In this document: positions 9,601 to 22,043 of the stretch, one piece after another
Layout: each line of letters begins with the position of its first letter
Position numbering within the stretch: the stretch's first letter is position 1
DNA from: Helopsaltes ochotensis
Lineage: Eukaryota; Chordata; Aves; Passeriformes; Locustellidae
Direction: 5' to 3'
Assembly (NCBI GenBank): GCA_013400155.1
Contig: VXBM01000212.1
Location: forward strand, 521,597 to 585,596
Length of the DNA: 64,000 nt
Made by a program: the position numbers and the translations under genes
Notes under the pieces: generated by a model
Database searches by the model: none
Told to the model about the DNA's origin: nothing
The model's input: only the letters and a program-made list of their open reading frames with translations

Positions 9601-12600
9601 AGGAAGAATATATTCTAATCACACAGAGAAATTTGGGATATTTTGTATGTTTACCCAGTACACCCACGAGGTATTTGAAAGTTTGAGGTTATATTTTGTG
9701 CTTAAAATTAAAGTCTTTTTAATCACTGTTTTTAAATATTGAATTTTTTAAGTCACTTAATAAAAATAACCAGTCTTAACACTTACCACGTTCAGGTTCA
9801 AAATCACATATGAAGTAATGACAATAGACACCCTCATTTTGCTTCTGTGGTAAAGCGCTAGAAAATGTCTTGTTGAGTTAAATGCATGAATAAATATTTT
9901 TATAGCCCAAAGCACTTATTCAATTCAAGAACTTCAATGTTGCCTTAGGCAGAGTCTTTATCAGTTTAAAAACACATTAGATTTCCTTAGCTGTATTATA
10001 GTGCAATTGTATTTAAAATCTAGGATTAAAAAAATAGAAAAGAGATGGAAATATAAAATCTATTTTAAATGTATAACCCTCTGTCTTAGTTCATTATTTC
10101 TTCTCCTTAGCTAATGTTGATCCCTTGGGCTGATCACCCCGAGGGACGCATTCAGACCACTGGCTTTCTTTCTGCCCTATATTCATGAGAAGAACAGAGG
10201 CATGAGAAAGCTCTTGTAGCAGTAGAGACTGAAAGAACAGTTTCATTCAGGAAAAAGAAAGACACAATGAGCCATGATAGAGAAGGCACCTAAGGAACTT
10301 GAATTCATCTTTTTCCATAATAGAGAATAAAGAATCTTCAGTGAAAGGGAAAGGTAGGAAAATCAATACTTAGAAATGAAAACATTTCCTGCACAATTAG
10401 CAGTGAAGCTCTGCTAGAAAGTACTGTGGAAACTAAAAGCTTATCAAGGTCAGTGACAAGCAAGAATATGCACAAAGGAATAGAGATTCTTGTACTTGAA
10501 TTGTTGTCTGCTGAAGAGTAAACTTTTTTTCAGGGAGAAGGGAAGGAGCCAATGTCATTGAAGTTCTGCAGAAAGATTGGCATCCCTTGGCCAGCATGCT
10601 TTGCATGTTACAGTCAACTCTCAAGTGTAAAAAGGATCCAAAACTGACCTAAACTCACTTCAAAGGTTAGTACATTCTATGAAAAAAATTGATTGAACTG
10701 GCTTAAATTTTGTCTTAAATAGTAGGAGTAATGAACTACTAGGTTTTTTTTTCTGCTTGCATGCTGTGCATGAACCTTTACAGCTTTAAGCACACACAGA
10801 GTCTCCTGAGGTAGCTCACAATGAGGTTATTGACATGTATGTGTTTTCTGACCCAGACACTTTGATTATACAACTAGTGGTCATGAGTCAGAATTCTCAC
10901 ATCCTGAGAAAGGAACTTTTTATGGCTTTTTCTCACAATGTTGTGCTGTTTTTTCCACTGTTTCAATTAATTCAGTAGGAAGTAGGTGAGTTTAACACAG
11001 AGTTTCACATCGATTAAGTCTTGAGGAAAACATTTCAGAATGACAAGCAGAATGCTACATAATTCATCTGCAACACAAAATTGCTATCATTGTATTAACA
11101 TTCAATTTCTGGAGAGTACGTGTAATTTAGAAAATCATAAATCTTTGCATGCTAGGGCCATTGTGTCAAAAACCTTTAAACTTTTAAAAACCGTATGTTT
11201 TTATTCCGTGTTATGAACCTGGTCTCACATTGGTCTAAGTTTAAGCACAGTGAGAAATTTTGCTTCAGCTCATTCATGGGAGAGATAAAAAATTATTTAA
11301 CAGTTTTAGAAAAACCTCTTTTTTTCTGTCTTGCTTTCTTGTACCCTTATCTTGTACTTGTCTAAGTGTAATTTGCTTGCATTTTCTAGGATCAATATAA
11401 AAACATTCTGTGTATTTTCACTTTAACACAATGAAAAGATGCCATCGTTACTAAAATTTATGGTAACACTTGACACTTTATGTTCATGTAGCACAACTTT
11501 ATTTTTAGGTATACTTATGACAAGGTAGTGTCATTCTATTTTAATTCATTAGCTGTCTGCATTTTTGTGAGTGACAGGATAACTAAAGGCATTGTAATGC
11601 AGCATTATGACAGCATGATTGTTCCCATATGAAATATTTGGCTAATTTAGTGTGTATACCATCTTTATTAAAATACAAGAAGTAGACATTAGCCTGACTT
11701 CAAAAACAAACAGCAGACATACTTGATGTTCAGTACTTGGTGTCAAGTCACAGGCTCTTGTCTAAGGGTAAAGGCACATTGTGATCAACAACAACATGAT
11801 GAGAGAAAAATTCCACAGCTTTTATATCCTCTGAGTGTTCCTCCTGACTTCAGTGCTAAGTATTCCACTAATGAGCAACGAGTGAAGCACTGGGAGCTGA
11901 TCGTGAAGTTTAGGGACAGTTCCCCAGCTAATAGAAATCAGAAGTAGCTCTGAAATCAATGACTGACTTCCAATTCAAATCCTGATTTCTAAATTTGGGA
12001 AAGGACATCCAATATAATATTGTTAGTTGTAGCAGTAGTAATAGTAGAAGAAGTACCAACTACTGTTTCCAAAGCTATTCCTGTTACTAATAATCTTACA
12101 TTGTCTCACTTTAACATTGCAAAGGTTATTAAGAAAAGTACTAATTAATGTACCAAATTAAAATATATTTCAATTTATAAAATTTTTTACTTGTTTCATT
12201 GAAGATAAATGATTATTATATAGCAAATTTAAGTTTATGGCAATAGTCTCACTTTTATATAAAACGGTTTATTTTTTCACCACTCCTCAGAGGTCCATCT
12301 CTCAGACTAAAACCTGCTTGATTACATTGTTAATTAAACCTCTCTGATGGGGTAAAATCTAGGATAAAAATGGCAGTAAGAGATAAAGAGTAAACGGATC
12401 CAATTCTGCTCACACCAAGGTCACCAAGTGACTTGTGCAACAGAAGCACAAAGAAAATAGAAGGGATGTATGTTTTAGGGCCCTTTCTTGCAATCTGATA
12501 TTTTTATACTGTATGAGAACACAATTCCAAACACCACATGGTTACAACATGGAGTTTCGATCCTGGGATAATGACATCGCCATCAGAAGCACATCTGTGA

Positions 12601-13181
12601 TAATTTATTTTATATCTTCTCTGTATGACTTTTCACTGTGGGCTGTAGGTGAACACTGCCTTGATAATAGCTTCAAAAACCTGAGATGAAAATCTTATGG
12701 TATAAAACATAAGGTAACCAGTAAATAATGGAAGAGGCGTGGATAAAACTATTCTCATCATGCAGCTCCATATCTTTGAGGTGCTCTTTCATGTAAATGA
12801 TAACCCAAAGCCTTTGTTACCTTATCCATTGGGGTCAGTCCCATTTTGACCCATCTTGCTCATCCTGAGGGATCCGTCTCTCCTATTATCCTGCCTCATA
12901 GCTTTACGTCTTCTGATGTCCGTTCACTCGCCTATTTTACAGGATCATGGCACCAGGTTCCAGCATGCCACAGTGAAAGGCTTCATCAACCAGGCAGAAA
13001 GTCTCTTGGCAAACACATTGTTACTCACTTGGTCAAGTGGATCCCATTTCTTGACAGCCCCCATACCTAAATCAGGACAGACCGTCAAGCTACCTGGGGC
13101 AGAACATTTAGAGTACCTGAGGATCTGGACTAAAAGATGGCAAAATCTCCATAGTTGGTAAGTTAGTTATAACACAATCAC
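9601..13181. other. Noncoding, no supported gene
   Basis: AT-rich. The frames at 12435-12689 and 12846-13161 (plus) are unsupported by convincing splice sites or motifs. No CR1 or LTR was recognised here. It is potentially intronic to gene B. Confidence 0.4.
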
Positions 13182-13344
13182 CTCTTCAGCCACAAATTTC
13201 TGGTTGAAATTAGCTGAAAAGCAGGAGAGGACAGCAATCTGAGATTTTTTGAATTCTAAAAAGGAAATGTAGAAAGATGAACAATTTGTAAATGCGGTCC
13301 GAGATGTTTTGCTGATAAAAGGCATGAGTCCATTCTCTGTTGAT
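13182..13344 (-). CDS. Candidate internal exon of provisional gene B
   Basis: This 163-nt minus-strand block follows an acceptor ending cctgtttcag and stops at GAAGAG followed by gtgatt. The frame starts on the third base of a codon, is open for 54 codons, and ends on a codon boundary, which matches the phase-0 start at 5561-5725. The peptide contains FYISFLEFKKSQIAVLSCF, with alternating hydrophobic positions suggesting beta strands. The 7.4 kb intron implied to the next exon is normal for a bird gene. No upstream partner was found before the candidate plus-strand exons. Family unknown. Confidence 0.33.
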
Positions 13345-13906
13345 CTGAAACAGGTCACTGAAGTGCTATGAGTCAGGATAAGAGCTGCACTTCTCATTCC
13401 GTGGGATGCTGACCTAATTATGGAAAATGCTATAGTGCTTGAGACACTGTTGGGTTGTAGATTGGTTTAGAGATTCCTTACTGCATTCCCTAATTTTCTC
13501 TGAGTTTTTGTCTTTCATGCTAAATTAGACCAGCCCTGGACCACTACTAAGTGAGACATTTTGGAAAAATTTCTTAAGACGAACCCATGTCAGAACTGTC
13601 TATGCTACATCTCTTAGGTGTTTTTGAAGTCAGTATTATCACCTTTAGGTCCTTTCAGAAATGTCCACTGGAATAGAGTAAAAAATAATACTTTACATAT
13701 GACAAAAATTAATTTTATTGCATTTATCATGTATAACTTTGTTAGTGCTAGTTCTATGTCTCAAAAGAAGCCAACTAAATTCTGATCTTCCAATTCATTG
13801 TACCCAGAGGCAGATATAGGTACATGCAGATGACTGCCAACACAGAAAACCTAATCTCTCCTTTTCCTCACTTAAGCATAGTCCTCAATTTCTTTTTCTG
13901 GTACAG

Positions 13907-13944
13907 GTTTCTACAGGTGCTTGCAGGAGTGCAGCCTTTTACAG
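13907..13944 (+). CDS. Candidate 38-nt micro-exon, plus strand
   Basis: A good acceptor (ttctttttctggtacag) and a near-consensus donor (TTTACAG followed by gtgagc) enclose 38 bases. In the frame starting at its first base it reads through as VSTGACRSAAFY and ends two bases into a codon. That fits the exon at 18344-18443, which starts with one leftover base. The exon is very short and open in all three frames, so the evidence is mostly the splice sites. The pairing with 18344 is an inference. Confidence 0.2.
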
Positions 13945-14286
13945 GTGAGCTCTTCTTCATGGCTTGTCTTCTCTCTATTCTGATGTTGCCTGTCATTTCT
14001 ATGTGGTACAGTATGTTGCCTTCCACTCAACAATAAAAATATTCAGTTTTCAGTTTTTGCAGAGTCCTGCTAGCTGATTAAAGATTAGGACAACATATGT
14101 TATAACCCTGAGATCCTGCACAGCTCTCAAACTTGACAGATTGGAGTCTCAAGTACCATGGGTCTATTAAGTTCTGTTAATTTCCAACTGTTAGGTGAGA
14201 AAGGTGGTGGTTAGTGAGGATCCATGCTTTCTCTATTGTAAATAGGTACTCTGCTCTAGTATAATTTCAGTAGTATTTATCTTTCA

Positions 14287-14445
14287 GAGAATCATAGGAT
14301 CAATTAGGTTGGAAAAAATCTTCTCAGATCATTGAGTCCAACCTTCAACTGAACACCATCATCTCAACTAAACCACAGCACTCCGTACCACGTTGAGTTG
14401 TTTCTTGAACACCTGCAGGGATGGTGGCTCCACTGTGTGTCTGGT
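14287..14445 (-). mobile_element. CR1 LINE 3' fragment
   Basis: Reads as antisense CR1 3' end. It starts agaatcataggatca, then aggttggaaaaa, then attgagtccaaccttcaact, then caggatggtgg-like text near 14418-14430. It is closely related to the copy at 62668-63032 (shared gagtccaaccttcaactgaa and tttcttgaacacct). It is 5'-truncated to about 160 bp. Confidence 0.88.
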
Positions 14446-15159
14446 ACAAACAAACTTGAATGAATTACCTGATTGGATAAAGGTATCATGGATAATTCTG
14501 TACAAATCCAAAGCTATATTTTAACAGAAATCATATTAAGAAATACAAAGCTATTCATAATGTCAATTAATAGAAAATTACATGGGAAAAGGCTTGTTAT
14601 ACACATGGAGTATATCAAATCTAATAAATATAATAGAAAAGAGTTTTAATCCAATTAAGCAGTCTGAGTAACATATAAAAATAAGTCACTGGTTCTGTTT
14701 CTTGTCATAGATATCTATATTTAGATATATTATCTTAATTATCTTTTCATCTGAATTTTAAAATAACTGTATATAGAGAAGAATTTACAAGATTTGCTTA
14801 TGAATTTTCAGTTATTTTGATACTATCAGAACTTCTTTTGATGTCATCTGCAAATTCCTTCACTATCACATTAAACTCAAGCCTAAACCTCAGCTGACAC
14901 ATCTTAGTTAAGTTGTACCAAATGAATTTACTCTGTGAATAATCTAATATGCTCTTTTATTAGCCACTAATTATATTTTTAGTTCAAAGGAAGCAGCCTT
15001 TAATACAAGATAAAAATGTAAACACTCGAAGACTTACTATGGCATTTGCAAGTACCAATTATGAGAGTTTGGCTGATAACCTTTTATAGTGCCTATTATC
15101 TTGGTATGCAAATGCTTCCCAGCAAAATCACACCTGCCTCGTAATGTGCCAAGATACTT
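14446..15159. other. Noncoding, no supported feature
   Basis: AT-rich and without recognisable genes or repeats. Confidence 0.4.
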
Positions 15160-15762
15160 CGCTTTCCTGGGCTGCTTCAAAAGCAGCGTGGGCAGCAGGG
15201 CAAGAGAGGTGGTTCTTCCTCTCTACCCTGCTGTTATGAGACCCCACCTGGAGCGCTGTGTCCAGCTCTGGTGTCCCCAGCACAGGAAGGACATGGTCCT
15301 GTTGGAGCGAGTCCAGAGGAAGTTCTCCGAGATGATCCATTTCTCCTTTGAGAAAATAGGGTTCTTCAGTCTGGAGTAGAGAAGGCTCCAGGGTGACCTC
15401 ATTTTAGCTGTTCAGTAATTAAACGTTCAGTACTTATAAGAAATATGGTGACAAACTTTACAACAGAGGATGTCACAACAGGACAAGGGGTAATGGTCTT
15501 AAACAGAAAGAGGGTAGATTTAGACTAGATATAAGGAAGAGAATTTTTACAACGGTGGTGAAACACTGGAACAAATCGTCCAGAGAGGTGGTAAGTGTTC
15601 CGTTCCTGGAAACACTCAAGGTCAGGCTGGGTGGGGCCCTGAGCATTGAGATCAAGAGTTGAAGATGTCACTGCCCATTGCAATGGGTGTTGGACTAGAT
15701 GACCTTTAAAGGTCCCTTCCAACCCAAACTATTTTATCTTTCTGGTATTCTACAATAAATGT
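15160..15762 (+). mobile_element. CR1 LINE 3' end, about 600 bp
   Basis: A good match to the CR1 3' portion in sense orientation. Landmarks are gagaccccacctggag (15239), cagcacaggaaggacatgg, ttggagcgagtccagagga (15303), acaggacaaggggtaatgg (around 15480), gaaacactgga, and the 3' signature ggactagatgacctttaaag (15691). A small deletion after gatgatcca removes part of the usual sequence. The 96-codon plus frame at 15089-15379 and its antisense frames are by-products of the decayed LINE and encode nothing intact. Confidence 0.95.
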
Positions 15763-16184
15763 GCAGCTTTACTGGATGCTGTTGATTCACCTGGCTGGAG
15801 GCAGAGCTATTGAGAGAAGGAATATGTTCTGAAACAGAGCTATAACTACTTTTTTCATAATTGACAGATTGCTCAACAAAACCCTTCGCAGATCTTGTGT
15901 TTAATTAGGACACATCATTTTGCAGAGGCAGCACTGCAGATAGTTTCTGTCAGGTTTCAGTGTTTGTGTTGGGATTTAGGTATGAGTTTGTCAACCAGAA
16001 GCCCAGCTCCAGTTTTACTAGTGATGACTGATGCAAACACATCTGGAAGGGAAAAATCATGTCTCATCCCTGAAAGATGAGCCCTTTCTCTCCCACAACT
16101 TGTGGGGTTTGACTGGACTTAGAAAAACTTTTGAGATGCATTAGGGAATGGGCTCAGCCCAAGAATGTTGGAAAAGAGAAACGA

Positions 16185-16482
16185 AAAAAAAGGTGGTGAG
16201 AGAATTTTTACAAGGGCATAAAGCAATAGGAGAAGAGAGAGTAGCTTTAAACTGAAAGAGGGTTGGTTTAGATTAGATCTTAGGGAGAAATTCATTACTG
16301 TAAGGGTGGTGAAACACGGGAACATGTTGCCTAGAAAGCTGTGGATGCCCCCAACCCTGGAAGGTTGGATGGGCCTGTGATCAACATGGTCTAGTGGAAG
16401 GTGTCCCCACCCATAGTAGAGGGGTTGGAACAAGATAAGATTTAAAGTCACTTCCAAGCCAAATCATTCTATGATTTTATAA
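16185..16482 (+). mobile_element. CR1 LINE 3' end
   Basis: A second CR1 in the same orientation about 420 bp downstream. Recognisable words are ttaaactgaaagagggt (16250), ggtggtgaaacacggg, gaaggttggatgggcc, and the end block cattctatgattttat. It is about 300 bp, 5'-truncated, and older or more diverged than its neighbour. The minus-strand frame at 16119-16457 lies in it and is not a gene. Confidence 0.9.
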
Positions 16483-18343
16483 ACTTATGAGTAATATTAA
16501 GACGCAGAATGCGCCTAGAATGTATTGAAACTAGTATTACTGTACTTGAGAAATTAATTAATTTCATATTATAGGAATCCAGTCTGAACAATTGTCTTAT
16601 ACCTATCAGAAATAAATTTCTGGGCCTAGTCAAGTTACTGGGACTGCATGGAGACTATCAGAATTACAGAAAATTTAGGGTTAGAAGGAATACAATAACT
16701 TGTATTTAAATTCCAATGTCATAACTGTTGGGCACAACTGCAGCATTTATAAAACTAACCTGCAGTACCATCGGTTCTGGTGTGGTAGCAAAAATATCCC
16801 ACTCTCCCCCACGCAGATCAGAAGGCAAAGACATACACTCAGCAGCTGGCTTTTCTGGTACTTGCTGCCAAAGAGATGGCACAACTAACAGCTTCTGGGT
16901 TCTGTTCCAGCTTTTATGAGACACTGTTCTCTAATGTTCTTTAAAACTGGTAAAACAACATACTTTGCCTTATCTCATTCTCTGAAATAGATGAACTATT
17001 TTGTCTGAATGTTTTGAATAAAATTCTGTCTGATGCATAAACCTACTGTGGAAAATTTCAGTCCAAACATTTCAGTTTTGGCCAAATCATAAGCAATTTA
17101 AAAGAATGCCAGACATCTTTAACTTTATAGGGGAAGTTGTCAGCTCAAATGCTACAGTCACACCCACCACCCACGTACACAGACGTGTATATATACACAG
17201 ACATATCATCAGCCGTATAGCAAAAGGAAATTGTTTGGATCCTGTGCTGCATTTTTTTCCCAAATCATTTAACACTAGTTATTGTTAAGATTGTAAACTC
17301 TGAGCATCACTGCTTTGCAAAGCTGTGACTGTGATGGAAGAAGGCATGAAAAAAAAAAGGGCAGATTTCCAGTCAAAAAATATGTCTCTTGTAATAGAGT
17401 TTGAAAGGGCACTTTATCAAATATTTGCTATTAAGCATGTAGGTTTATACAACTCCCTAAAAATCTCTACTTATATTCTTGTGAAGTAATATACTTATAG
17501 CTGTATTTTATTTTCAATCTGAGCTCAAAGAAGAATAATTTTTTTTTGCAAAGCAATATTTTTCAGAAGCCGTCTACATATTTCAGCACTACAGTATTAA
17601 ACCTAGATAAAAGAAAAAAAAATATTTGATTAAACCTTTACCAGTATTTTATAATCACAAAAACCAGAAAATACATCATAAAGAAATAAGAAGCTTGAAC
17701 ATTTATCTTTGAAGAAGTCTGTGACTGTTTTCCTAAAGGGATCAAGAAATTAAAATGTTTACTAATAATTTCTATTTAATATGAATCTTTAATGACATGC
17801 TTCACTGAGACTTTCCTTTTCTAAACAGGAATGTGTGTAAGATTTGCAGTAGTATACTCAGACATTTCTTTTGACATAAATATGCATTAAGTACAAAAAC
17901 CATTAAAAAAATATGCTTCTTCATTTTCCGTCTCTTAGATTTCGTTCTTTGAATTGAAAATGAAAGTCAGCCTTTCACTAGATAAGGAAAAAACCCTGGC
18001 TTGAGTGCACGCATATCTATACAGACACTCAGTTGCAAGGGACTTCCTACCTCCCTGTGTTCAGGCTCTCTTTACAGTAGACATCATGTCTCATTATCCC
18101 ATTATTGTCACCGAATATCTGTCATAAATGCCAATATGTATTCATTTTGATGCTCTAAGCAAGGACAATAACAGAAGAAAATGTTGTGTGAATTATAGAG
18201 TTTCCCACAAACTCTGACTCCAAAAACTCTTCAACTCAGTGTTTTTCTTCCTGCAAAATGTAGTGGATTCCTATTTGTTATCTCTAGAACTGATATAGGA
18301 ATCTCAGCCAATGAAATAATCTCTTTGTGGTTTCTCTTTACAG
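16483..18343. other. Noncoding, no supported feature
   Basis: AT-rich. Short open frames on both strands around 16700-16920 and 17090-17290 overlap each other and look like chance. It would be the intron between the two plus-strand candidate exons. Confidence 0.4.
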
Positions 18344-18443
18344 GTGGTACTTCTGGGCATGCTACATTGCTACTGTGGCCTCAATAGCTTTCCTTCTTAT
18401 CTATGGTATTGTCGTTAGCACTTCCAGACAGATAGCTGTATAA
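18344..18443 (+). CDS. Candidate C-terminal exon with one membrane segment
   Basis: A very good acceptor (tgtggtttctctttacag) precedes 100 bases. Using one leftover base plus 33 codons, they encode a short C-terminus ending at TAA. The peptide contains a clear hydrophobic helix (YIATVASIAFLLIYGIVV) flanked by an aromatic, Trp-rich start and a short polar tail ending STSRQIAV. That is what the last membrane span of a small multi-pass or single-pass protein looks like. The other two frames stop early. It fits in phase with the 38-nt block at 13907. No AATAAA was noticed close downstream. I could not identify the family. Confidence 0.33.
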
Positions 18444-19719
18444 TCAGTCTGCTATTGACCTAGAACAAAAAGTTCATACCATCTGTTATCTTGCAGTATA
18501 AAAACTGGTCATGATTTCATTTCAACTAGTCTTCTGTTTCTTTCTGAGGTATGCTAGGACACTTAAAATTGAGAGCCTGGGAAGTTTTAGATGTAGAGAC
18601 ATTATTCAGGGAAAAGGAAAAGAGTATGGTCAAATTCTTTATATGCTCAAATTCCTTATATACTTATGTTAAACCCTATTTTCTAATTGCATTTTAGATC
18701 ATGTCACTGAAACCTTTCTCATCTGCCTTTATAATTTGCATATTCCTTGAGTTTTAGATGTGCTCTGTATTATATACAAAGCAATCATATGCTGTCAGTA
18801 CTTCCATAAATTAATAATTCACAAGCCTCAAATGCCTTGCTGACAAGACTTTTATGAATTTCAGCTTACTAATATCCCTGGATCATATTAGTTTTCCAGG
18901 AAGTGTTTTTATTTCACACAACAGTCTATTTGAAGCCTCTCATCTACAATATAAGAGATTTGAAATTCTGACTGTAGATTCAGGATTTAAAAGTATCCAT
19001 ATGGCCATTACAAATATTTTAGACTTCTTATAAAGAAGCAAAATTTTAAAAACCCACAAAAACAAAAACTAAGAAAACAAAGCAAACAAACAAACAAACA
19101 AAACTCCCACAAATCAGAAATACAGTTAAACTTTTGAATTGAGAATAATTAAGTTTTCTATTTTAGGGCTGTTTCCTTCTCTCCATAGTTTTTAGTACTG
19201 CTCAAAAGACTTGTTTGTGAAAATAGTAACCCTTTCATTGGGAAAGAAAACCAAAAAGCTAAAATTAGCTGAAATATCTGTGCTCTCTCTTATAGTCAAG
19301 AAAAACCCGTAAGAACATTCAATACAAGCAAAAGTATTGTAAAGACCAAAAAAAAGTTTATTTTTTTAAAGCCGAGACACGTGCAACCTGAGTTCTGGAG
19401 ACAAGCAAACCTGACACAGTAGCTGTGAAGTATCAGCATTAATTTTACTGCAGTAAGGCTCCCACAGATGAGGGAGCTGGGGATAGACTATTTGCAGTTG
19501 CAGTTCCTGCCTCCTGTGCTCTGCTGTACTGTGTTGTAGAGTTTTGCATCTGCCTGACTTGAAGGCCTCATCTTTCTACGTAACAGATTTTGTCAGTTGA
19601 GAACTGTACTAGCCGTGAACTATTTTAAACTTCACATTCGTTGGTCTCTCTGTCACTGGTGCACAGAAGTGTGCAAAAAATAATGACTTGCTTTGATAAG
19701 TATGACTTTCATTAAATTG
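18444..19719. other. Noncoding, possible 3' UTR then intergenic
   Basis: If 18344-18443 is a terminal exon, this begins with its 3' UTR. No further genes were seen. Confidence 0.35.
19082..19104. repeat. (AAAC)n microsatellite
   Basis: Short run of about five AAAC units in an A-rich context. Confidence 0.8.
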
Positions 19720-19820
19720 AAGGAGAAAGGAAAGGAGGAAAGGAGGAAAGGAGGAAAGGAGAAAAGGAGCAAAGGAGGAAAGGAGGAAAGGAGGAAAGGA
19801 GGAAAGGAGGAAAGGAAGAA
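19720..19820 (+). repeat. (GGAGGAAA)n purine minisatellite
   Basis: About eleven copies of an 8-bp unit, almost pure purine on the plus strand; a single C near 19770 interrupts it. Because 8 is not a multiple of 3, three units make a 24-nt period. More than one minus-strand frame therefore reads the same octapeptide repeat (FLLSSFPP), which explains the two overlapping antisense ORFs there. Long mirror-like purine tracts can form triplex (H-DNA) structures. Confidence 0.95.
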
Positions 19821-20271
19821 ATTGTGGTGAAAGGAAATGAGTGGTAAGGGAGCTATGACTGAAATAACACGACTCATGTTCCAAGAACTATTCCAGACAA
19901 CAAGGAAGCAGGTAACAATGATTTTTCTTATCAATCTTTCTCACCTGATCTTTTCATAAACCTTTTTACTTTCCCAGCAAAGATCCAGAACACTCAGAAC
20001 AAGTATCAAAGATGGGGTGTGAAATCTGGTTCCAAGAGTAAGGCATGGTGTCTGTAATCATAATAAGCTTTGCTAAATCCTGTTGCTTTTCCTTCCTGCA
20101 ATGGCATCTTAAAGATCTTAAAGTAACAGTGGACTGAGTGGTCTTTCCTTCCCCTAGATTTATTGCTAGTTAGGTTTATTTTTATTCATGAGTCTTAACT
20201 ACTGTTTTCTGAAGTCACAACTTTCTGCAAGGAATTGGTGATGATTACTGGCACAAAAGTATGCAGAAAAA

Positions 20272-20273
<2 letters not shown>

Positions 20274-20304
<31 letters not shown>
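20274..20304. repeat. T31 homopolymer
   Basis: An uninterrupted run of 31 T followed by CAG. It could be an old retrotransposon tail on the minus strand or simple slippage. No adjoining element is recognisable. Its length is likely unstable and sensitive to assembly error. Confidence 0.9.
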
Positions 20305-21989
20305 CAGTATTTTATTTTTCTGCCTTTCAGATTTTTCTGATTAGTCTATAATATTAATATGTGACATGTTAGGCTGAATGCCTCAGTTTCTGAGGGCAGC
20401 ACTGGAGATAAGGTTTCAGTCCAGAAGATTCAGCTACTGATTGTAGCAGTATAGACCTGCATCAACATATCATGAATCTCAGGTTATTCAGCAAAGAAAA
20501 GAGCTATTTGATGGGCAATCAAAAATAACCACTATTATTCTTAAACTGTTGATTGACATGGCACGCAGGTTTCAAAGGAGCCCCCTTGGATGATGTCTGT
20601 CCTTCTGTCATCCTGGAAGAACTTACAGGGGCTCAGTAGATGCCACGGGCCTCCAAAACTGATACTGGAAATTTTCAGTCTTTTCAGAGAACTGCAGGTA
20701 ATTCTGCAGTGGTTCACAGAAAGGGCAAAAATATGAAAGCAAGGCTCTGATCGTCCCCCATCTGTGTCCAGCCGCCAGTTTTTGAGTATTCTCCCTTATA
20801 GAGAAATTCTACTTCTCTCACTGAAGAAATACTAGAGCAGAACAGAGGTAATAATAAAAGCTGAAGCTTTCAAAGAAAAAGTCAGGCTATATTTTTAATG
20901 TATTTTTATTCTTCCCTCTCTCTCTCTCTCTTTAATATTGATGCATGGCTCCTGGGCATTCACCAAACAACTTCTAACAGGAAGTGTATTGTGTTTTGCA
21001 ATAAATGAGCTGGCAAATAGAAAATTATGCCTAGAAATTGAAACGCAAGTCTCTAAGCTCAATAAAGGTGGACACATAAATAATGCAAGTCTGTTCTTGC
21101 AGTGAAAGAAGTGAACATTATTCCTTACAGTTACATGGTTTCTGGGTACCCTCACCCCCGTCTTCTGGGGTTTCGCATGGTTAATTTTAGCCACGCTGTT
21201 GCATAACCGTTCCTTTTAGCTTGTGACTCTGGAGTCAACCTCAGGTCAAGCTGCATCCTGCTGGAGGCTGACATGTAAATATGAGACAGTGTTTCCTAAT
21301 CCAGATTCTTTGGAAGATCAGAAGCAGTGCTACACATTTTCTTTTCTATCCTTCGCTTCACAGTACATTAGTACATTACTTAATATGCAATTTATTTTTT
21401 GAAAATATCTTTGATGTTCCTTGAATACACATTGTTGTTTCTCACTTTACTGCTGCAATAAAAAGTGTCCCAGTTCAGTGAATAACCACTGATGCTGTAT
21501 ACTTTAAATATGGTGCTGATATGTAGCACATTAAGGTATCTATTAGACACACATTAAAAATTATTTTGTCCATTAAAACAAAAACCCACCAAAATAGTTC
21601 TTTAAAAATATGGTCTACGGCAGTGAAAATTAAAATTCCAATGTGTTTCATTATGATAGAACAACAGAATTTAACAATGTAGTAAAATGCTGACAAGATC
21701 TGTTTAATTTAAAAACTTTAGTTAAGCGTGTAATTTAAACAGAAAAAGCACAGCAAGTTGTCCTACAGAAACGTAATCAAATATACAGGGAGACAACTGA
21801 TTCTCTAATAGGGAAACAAAAGAAAAAACCAATATTTTTTGAGGTGAGGAATATGACAAAATAAGGAAACATCTTCTGCACATTGTTAGTCATCAAAAAA
21901 TCAAATGTTTTTTAGCATGAAACCTTCCTGTTATTTACAAACTTGGCACCTAGAAAATTCTCTTTCAGTATGCAAGCAGAAATATCATC
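20305..21989. other. Noncoding, 3' flank of provisional gene A
   Basis: No gene supported apart from the microsatellite noted. The 20895-21194 and 21475-21696 minus-strand frames show no motif or splice support. Confidence 0.4.
20911..20932. repeat. (CT)n microsatellite
   Basis: About nine CT units in a pyrimidine run. Confidence 0.9.
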
Positions 21990-21995
21990 TTTATT
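21990..21995 (-). terminator. Poly(A) signal AATAAA for provisional gene A
   Basis: TTTATT on the plus strand gives AATAAA on the minus strand 49 bases past the stop codon at 22044. The spacing would give a short 3' UTR. It supports, but does not prove, that 22044-22201 is a terminal exon. Confidence 0.4.
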
Positions 21996-22043
21996 TCTCT
22001 CACTGAATGTTATATAAATCATGAAATTATCTTTTTCAATTTG

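Noticed and set aside
15089..15379. 96-codon plus-strand ORF with protein-like sequence
   Set aside because: It lies in the 3' part of a CR1 LINE and is a fragment of that element.
19609..19934. Two overlapping minus-strand ORFs encoding Phe/Leu/Ser/Pro repeats
   Set aside because: Both are translations of the 8-bp purine minisatellite in different frames.
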